Assembly: GCA_035452965.1 (NCBI GenBank)
Contig: DAOTCE010000007.1
Location: 105,194 to 169,193 of the forward strand
DNA: 64,000 bases
Direction of reading: 5' to 3'
DNA from: Candidatus Paceibacterota bacterium
GTDB taxonomy: Bacteria > Verrucomicrobiota > Verrucomicrobiia > Limisphaerales > UBA8199
Position 1 is the stretch's first letter, and every line of letters begins with the position of its first letter. Below are positions 60,901 through 64,000 of the stretch, one piece after another. The translations under genes and the position numbers were made by a program. The notes under the pieces are model-generated. The model saw only the letters and a program-made list of their open reading frames with translations. It had not been told where the DNA came from and made no database searches.

Positions 60901-63445
60901 TCTCCGTGTCGCTCAGGCTCGGCGAGCCCGCATTCGTCACACGCACCGTGATCGTGTAGCTCCCAGGCCCCTGCCCCGCCGTCGGAGTCCACGAAAAGAC
61001 CCCCGTGTTCGCGTCAATCGTCGCCCCCGTCGGCGCCCCAGCCTCCAGCGCGTAGGTCACCCCCCCGTTCTGCACCTGCACGAAGTTGTCCAGATACACG
61101 TGATAAGTACCCGTGCCTCCCGCCGCCACCAGCGCCAGGGCTTCCAGCACTCCCTTGCCGGTCGTGGATTCCAGGATACCGTTGCCCGTAAAAGCAGTCA
61201 CCGGCTCCTGCGGCAGTTCGAACCGCAACGTCGCCCAGCTCCCCGCCGCCACCGCCCGGCTCGGGATCGGGGCACTTGGCGTCCCCGTTGTCTTACCAGT
61301 CACCCCCACAAACTCAATCGTCCCGGTGGTCCCGCCATTCTCCCCTATGGCGGCGGTCGAACTGGTCTCGCGCGCGTTCACCCCCACCTTCAGCGCCTTG
61401 TCAGTGTATATATCAAACCACAACGACCGCGTGAAATCTATCGTCGGGTTGGGACGCGTCGCAGCGTTGAAGGTCGTTAACCGCAGCCACGGATCCGTTG
61501 TGCCAGCCAGAAAACTCCACGACACATGCATCGCCCGCGCGCTTGATCGCCCCGCCGGAAAACTCGCCGTCGGCACATTGTAATTGGTTACCCCGCCATC
61601 CAAAAACCCGCTGGTCGTCGACGAGTTGCCCGGCTTGCGGAACATGATCTGGTCCGTTGGCGTTCCGTCCCCGTAAGTCTCGAAATCCTCAAACGGCGTC
61701 ACCCCTGCCACTTGGTCCCATGACGAGAGGGAGACAGGAACGCTCAGCTCACTGTTCGCCGGCACCGTCTTGTTTCCAATCGTCGCCAATACCGGCACCG
61801 GCCGATACAACTGGCTGGCCGGGATCAGTTCCTTGACCTGGCTGGCACTCGACCACCGCAATTGGGCCGACGCACTGCCGCCGTTCTCAAAATAATCCAT
61901 CCGGATGTCGTACCTCTGGCCCGCCGTCAGCGCGATCGAGCCACTCCATTCCGTGTAGCCCTGGTCCGCCCAGTGATCAATGAGCAGCACCCCGTTAACC
62001 CACAGCCGCACCCCGTCATCGGTCCCGGTGTAGAAGGTGTAGGTCTGGCTGTAGCGCGGTTCCACCTGCCCCGTCCACCGCACCGAATAACTGTCCGCCC
62101 CCACCGCCCCGCCGGGTGAACCAGCCGCCCAGTCAAAATTCACCGGCCCATCCAGCCGCGACAGCGCCAGTCCACTGAAATCCGTGTTGTTGTAATAGAG
62201 CCCGCGCAACCCTCCGCCCGTCCCCGCCGCCACCGGCGCCGCTGTCACCGCCAACTGCGCCTGGCTGCTGGTCACCGAACCGCCCGCGTTGCTCACCACC
62301 ACCGTGTAAAAGCCCGCATTGGACAACTGCACGTTCGAAACTGTCAGCGTCGCCGAGGTCGCCCCCGAAATGTTCACACCGTTCTTCTTCCATTGGTAAC
62401 CGGTCGCCCCCGTCGCCGCGACCGTGAAAGTCGCTGTCTCCCCGGGATTCCTGGTCGTTGACGCTGGTTGCGAGGTGATAACAGGGACCGGATTGACGAC
62501 GTTGATGTTGAAAGACACCTGTGTTCCGAAGTAAGTAAAGCTCGTACTATTCATGCGGAACGTGGCTGTGTAACTTCCAGGCGTGGTCGGAGCAGTAAAG
62601 TTCACGTTGAAACTCGCATTGCCGCCCGGCCCCACATTACCCCCGAGCGCAGTAGCGAAGGGCGCGCCCATAGCCGTGCCGCCGTTGTTGTTGAAAGTAT
62701 AACCATCCCCGCCATTGGCAATCCAGGTCGTTGTCCCGTTGTTATGCATCGTGAAGGTGCAAGAGAACGCCTGGCCCGGAGAGAAGGAGGTACCGTTGGC
62801 GACGGACTGTGAAACGAACGAGGCGTTGTCGGTGCCACCGATGATCAGGGCCATGAAGTGCGACCAGTTCCAATAGGAGCCGGGATCAGTGTGGGTGTTG
62901 CACGAGGGATTAATGCCCAGGTTAGCCGAGGCGTACGAGCGCCAGGCCGAGGAGGATTTCTCGTTGTGGCCCACAATGTGATTCCGGTCTTTGGCAAAGC
63001 CGAATTTGTCCGCCATATGTCGGTGGAGCAGCGCCGAGGCCTGGTACATTTCTTCCGTGAACCAGGCGGGGTTGCCCACAAAACCCTCGTGCTCCGTCCC
63101 CAATGAATGCTGGTTCCAACACGTGGCGTGCCAGGCATATCGTGACTCATAAACCAGCTGCGAGATCTCCCCCCGCGGCGCATCACCTGAGTAGTCCACC
63201 AGCCCGCTGACCGTGTAATGGCAACTGGCCGAGATGTCGCAGCGTCGCAGGTAGGAGGTGCCGGTCAGATAGTATCCCTCCATGCTATGCACGACTGCAA
63301 ACTTGTGGCCGTAGCCGGAGGTGTACCACTTGGAACACGCTGTGATCAGGCGATCAACGGCCGGGCCGTAGTCGGACGTAGCCCAGGCAGCCGAAGCGCC
63401 AACGAGGGAGACGGAACTGAGGGTGAGGAGTTGTTTTGAATTCAT
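57923..63445 (-). CDS. Giant secreted Amidase_2 protein with eight Ig-like domains, PA14 and cadherin-like domains
   Basis: 1840-residue exported protein. Signal peptide 1-23; an Amidase_2 (PGRP-like) zinc amidase at 25-200 with candidate ligands His53 (VVHSMEG), His160 (HIVGHNE) and Asp187 (TDPGS), and Glu118 (SLGTEHEG) as catalytic acid; NBR1-Ig-like domain 205-317; Ig-like domain 318-402; PA14 domain about 410-548 (GLRGLYYNNTDFSG); a cadherin-like domain split by an insert (551-855); four Ig-like domains about 857-1200; a LamG-like beta sandwich about 1205-1420; three more Ig-like domains; a second cadherin-like domain; and a RFFR tail (RVQYKDNLMDAEWADLTDVS ... HRFFRIMVVN). Likely a cell-surface or secreted peptidoglycan hydrolase with carbohydrate-binding modules. 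ATG at 63445. Confidence 0.85.
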   Translation of the reverse strand: MNSKQLLTLSSVSLVGASAAWATSDYGPAVDRLITACSKWYTSGYGHKFAVVHSMEGYYLTGTSYLRRCDISASCHYTVSGLVDYSGDAPRGEISQLVYESRYAWHATCWNQHSLGTEHEGFVGNPAWFTEEMYQASALLHRHMADKFGFAKDRNHIVGHNEKSSSAWRSYASANLGINPSCNTHTDPGSYWNWSHFMALIIGGTDNASFVSQSVANGTSFSPGQAFSCTFTMHNNGTTTWIANGGDGYTFNNNGGTAMGAPFATALGGNVGPGGNASFNVNFTAPTTPGSYTATFRMNSTSFTYFGTQVSFNINVVNPVPVITSQPASTTRNPGETATFTVAATGATGYQWKKNGVNISGATSATLTVSNVQLSNAGFYTVVVSNAGGSVTSSQAQLAVTAAPVAAGTGGGLRGLYYNNTDFSGLALSRLDGPVNFDWAAGSPGGAVGADSYSVRWTGQVEPRYSQTYTFYTGTDDGVRLWVNGVLLIDHWADQGYTEWSGSIALTAGQRYDIRMDYFENGGSASAQLRWSSASQVKELIPASQLYRPVPVLATIGNKTVPANSELSVPVSLSSWDQVAGVTPFEDFETYGDGTPTDQIMFRKPGNSSTTSGFLDGGVTNYNVPTASFPAGRSSARAMHVSWSFLAGTTDPWLRLTTFNAATRPNPTIDFTRSLWFDIYTDKALKVGVNARETSSTAAIGENGGTTGTIEFVGVTGKTTGTPSAPIPSRAVAAGSWATLRFELPQEPVTAFTGNGILESTTGKGVLEALALVAAGGTGTYHVYLDNFVQVQNGGVTYALEAGAPTGATIDANTGVFSWTPTAGQGPGSYTITVRVTNAGSPSLSDTESFVVTVEAAPVITVQPQDQNVFPGGSATFAVTATGTAPLTYQWHKDGGVISGATGSGYTLANAQASDSGSYQVVVANALGSATSSVAMLMVSDVASPPSFVAQPQSLTRNQGASATFGVTVAGSWPLSYQWYLNGTPISGATQNSYTDSNVQPADGGAYTCVVTNDFGSASSDPAMLTVIVAPTVTTQPVSQTVTQGGGVTFSVAASGSAPLSFQWRKGGTPISGATGTSYSLSNVEAANAGTYTVVVSNDAGSVTSGNAVLTVYVAPAITVQPVGQTLAAGSSATFSVTATGNPAPTYQWRRNGVNISGATGSSYTRSNIQSADVGLYSVVVSNLVGAATSSEASLALTGAIAFQDNFESGNMNQWTTAASPATDLVISTAQNHTSGGSYSAAQDSTGDHMYHNFGSYSGHTKLSYYFYDDGSTAASAKSYIEVRSYSGGTYDPTKLTQVLAIGKYNAVGANTGDVWDNKHYQLRVLYPSATYGWMNCATNAAVPNRSAGWHKFSIERLADGTTVNFTVDDVATRTITGVTTRDWNTVLIGGGSGANAVTAYTDDVLVEYFDRPSIVTQPVGQTVTVGNSATFSVVAADNPQTYQWRHNGVNIAGATTASLTVNNAQAADAGSYSVVVANGVGAVASANALLLVAPVITTQPASRTNVESSTVTFTVAADGQTPLSYQWKRNGINLSNDGIVSGAQTATLTLTGITEADEASYTVGVTNAAGGVVSEAAYLSVTPLAIAPVITLQPVSQAVGAGATVTFIVEATGTTPSYQWMFNGNPITGATAASYTRSNVQDADSGEYTVVVANAAGSVTSEPATLLINTAPSLAALPDRTVHAGCQLVMTVSASDPEAPAQTLNFSLEGAPAGATIDAGTGVFSWTPGSGDVGTTKTITVRVSDNGTPVQSAAQSFTVEIVGPPVITSAVIEGGTIVLGWNSIPDQTYRVQYKDNLMDAEWADLTDVSAADSTASAVAGLVDDNGPIPHRFFRIMVVN

Positions 63446-63575
63446 GTGTGTTGCTTTTTTCAGGCACTGTTGCGTACGCGCTGAACAATCATTCTTGAGG
63501 CGTGATTCTAATCATCCCCCGGCGGAAGACAAGCAAAAAGCAAAATACTGTGCGCGCGGGCAGCGCGTGTGCATG

Positions 63576-63646
63576 AAGGCGCGCGGGCATCTGGCTCGCT
63601 GGTCTGGCCCGCCATCCGCAAAGCGGGCAAGATGCCCCCGCGCCTT
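63576..63646. repeat. Imperfect 25-bp inverted repeat
   Basis: Arms 63576-63600 and 63622-63646, starting AAGGCGCG and ending CGCGCCTT, with only a few mismatches and a 21-base loop. REP-like hairpin upstream of the giant amidase gene. Confidence 0.6.
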
Positions 63647-63759
63647 CGGCCGCTTCATGCATACGCACTAGTGCGCTTGGAGGCCCCGGCTTGCGCCGTC
63701 CGACGGGGATCTTGCGCGGGATTGGATCGGGTTGCCGGCGTGTTGCCCCGGTGTTGATA

Positions 63760-63811
63760 GCATGATTGGAGCATGATTGGAGCATGATTGGAGCATGATT
63801 GGAGCATGATT
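63760..63811 (+). repeat. 11-bp tandem repeat, four perfect units plus a partial one
   Basis: GCATGATTGGA repeated at 63760, 63771, 63782 and 63793, then a partial GCATGATT at 63804. The period equals about one helical turn. Degenerate ATGATTG and TTGATTG copies continue to about 63834. Confidence 0.85.
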
Positions 63812-64000
63812 ACTCCATGATTGGGCCTTGATTGCCCTGTCCCGGACCTCCTCAGCCCAGGGGCGCTTCCCGACCGCGCCTGGTTGATATTTATAGTCCA
63901 ACTCCGCCTAATTGTCGAATGAAATGTCCGCTAGAAGCGTCACGTCTAGGACGCACCTTTTCAAGCTGGAGAGCGCCAGGAAACCGGGGATTTGGCGAAC

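Larger units (their letters stand above)
63446..64000. other. Intergenic region with an inverted repeat and an 11-bp tandem repeat
   Basis: 555 bases to the right window end without a convincing gene. It holds a 25-bp imperfect inverted repeat (63576-63646) and an 11-bp tandem array (63760-63811). Open frames through the array are products of its periodicity. Confidence 0.55.

Noticed and set aside
57953..61480. 1175-codon open frame on the plus strand
   Set aside because: It is antisense to the Ig-repeat region of the giant Amidase_2 gene. The translation is His/Arg-rich without domains and mirrors the repeat structure of the real gene.
63760..63834. Possible CRISPR array
   Set aside because: The unit is 11 bases, directly adjacent, with no spacers and no cas genes.

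Overview
The window looks like chromosomal DNA of a high-GC Gram-negative bacterium of the Verrucomicrobiota, most likely the Limisphaerales/Pedosphaera side of the phylum. This is inferred from gene content, not from a marker tree. It combines a bacterial SMUG1-type uracil-DNA glycosylase, homospermidine synthase, a sulfatase, Tat-exported Gfo/Idh and ThuA/sugar-isomerase proteins, a PEP-CTERM protein, and very large secreted proteins built from Ig-like and cadherin-like repeats.

Layout. 1-10.5 kb: the start of a DUF2156 gene, a FadL-type porin, a GDSL-like protein with altered catalytic blocks, a TRL lipoprotein, secA, a YjbQ-type protein, an MDR oxidoreductase and a secreted lipase-like hydrolase. 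11-15.4 kb: aldo/keto reductase, an ABC ATPase that overlaps the end of dnaA, a candidate DnaA-box region, and glnB (PII). 15.9-22.4 kb: an intact GDSL hydrolase, a small monooxygenase, a sulfatase, a dipeptide epimerase, an Arg/Gly-rich protein and homospermidine synthase. 22.5-27.5 kb: a tightly overlapping minus-strand operon for a quinone-linked multiheme respiratory chain (tetraheme cytochrome, Tat 4x[4Fe-4S] protein, NrfD-type membrane subunit, HAO-family octaheme cytochrome, unknown 174-aa protein). 27.6-40.2 kb: a beta-helix/glycosidase fusion, SMUG1, an SLC13 transporter, small exported proteins, a PQQ-type propeller protein and a two-gene Tat-exported sugar-metabolism unit. 40.4-45.1 kb: a 4.7-kb integrated element in a tRNA-Lys(CTT) gene, with tyrosine integrase, HUH replication protein, HTH regulators and a PEP-CTERM protein as cargo. 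45.3-47.5 kb: a metallophosphoesterase and an NtrB-like histidine kinase. 47.7-63.4 kb: three giant secreted peptidoglycan amidases in a row.

Three themes run through the window. First, six secreted proteins from distant loci end in a similar C-terminal module (a short beta-rich segment with a Trp, then RFYR, RFFR or HFYR a few residues before the stop). This looks like a common sorting or anchoring tail, distinct from the single PEP-CTERM tail on the mobile element. Second, a roughly 200-bp repeat with a perfect 40-50-bp palindrome occurs at 10.7, 32.1 and 57.4 kb. Third, the mobile element replaced the 5' half of the tRNA gene and carries paired 13-bp-spaced repeats near both ends, probably integrase arm sites.

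Most of the remaining genes are ordinary housekeeping or catabolic genes. Start codons were often moved inward from the longest reading frame, using signal peptides, ribosome-binding sites or stop/start overlaps.
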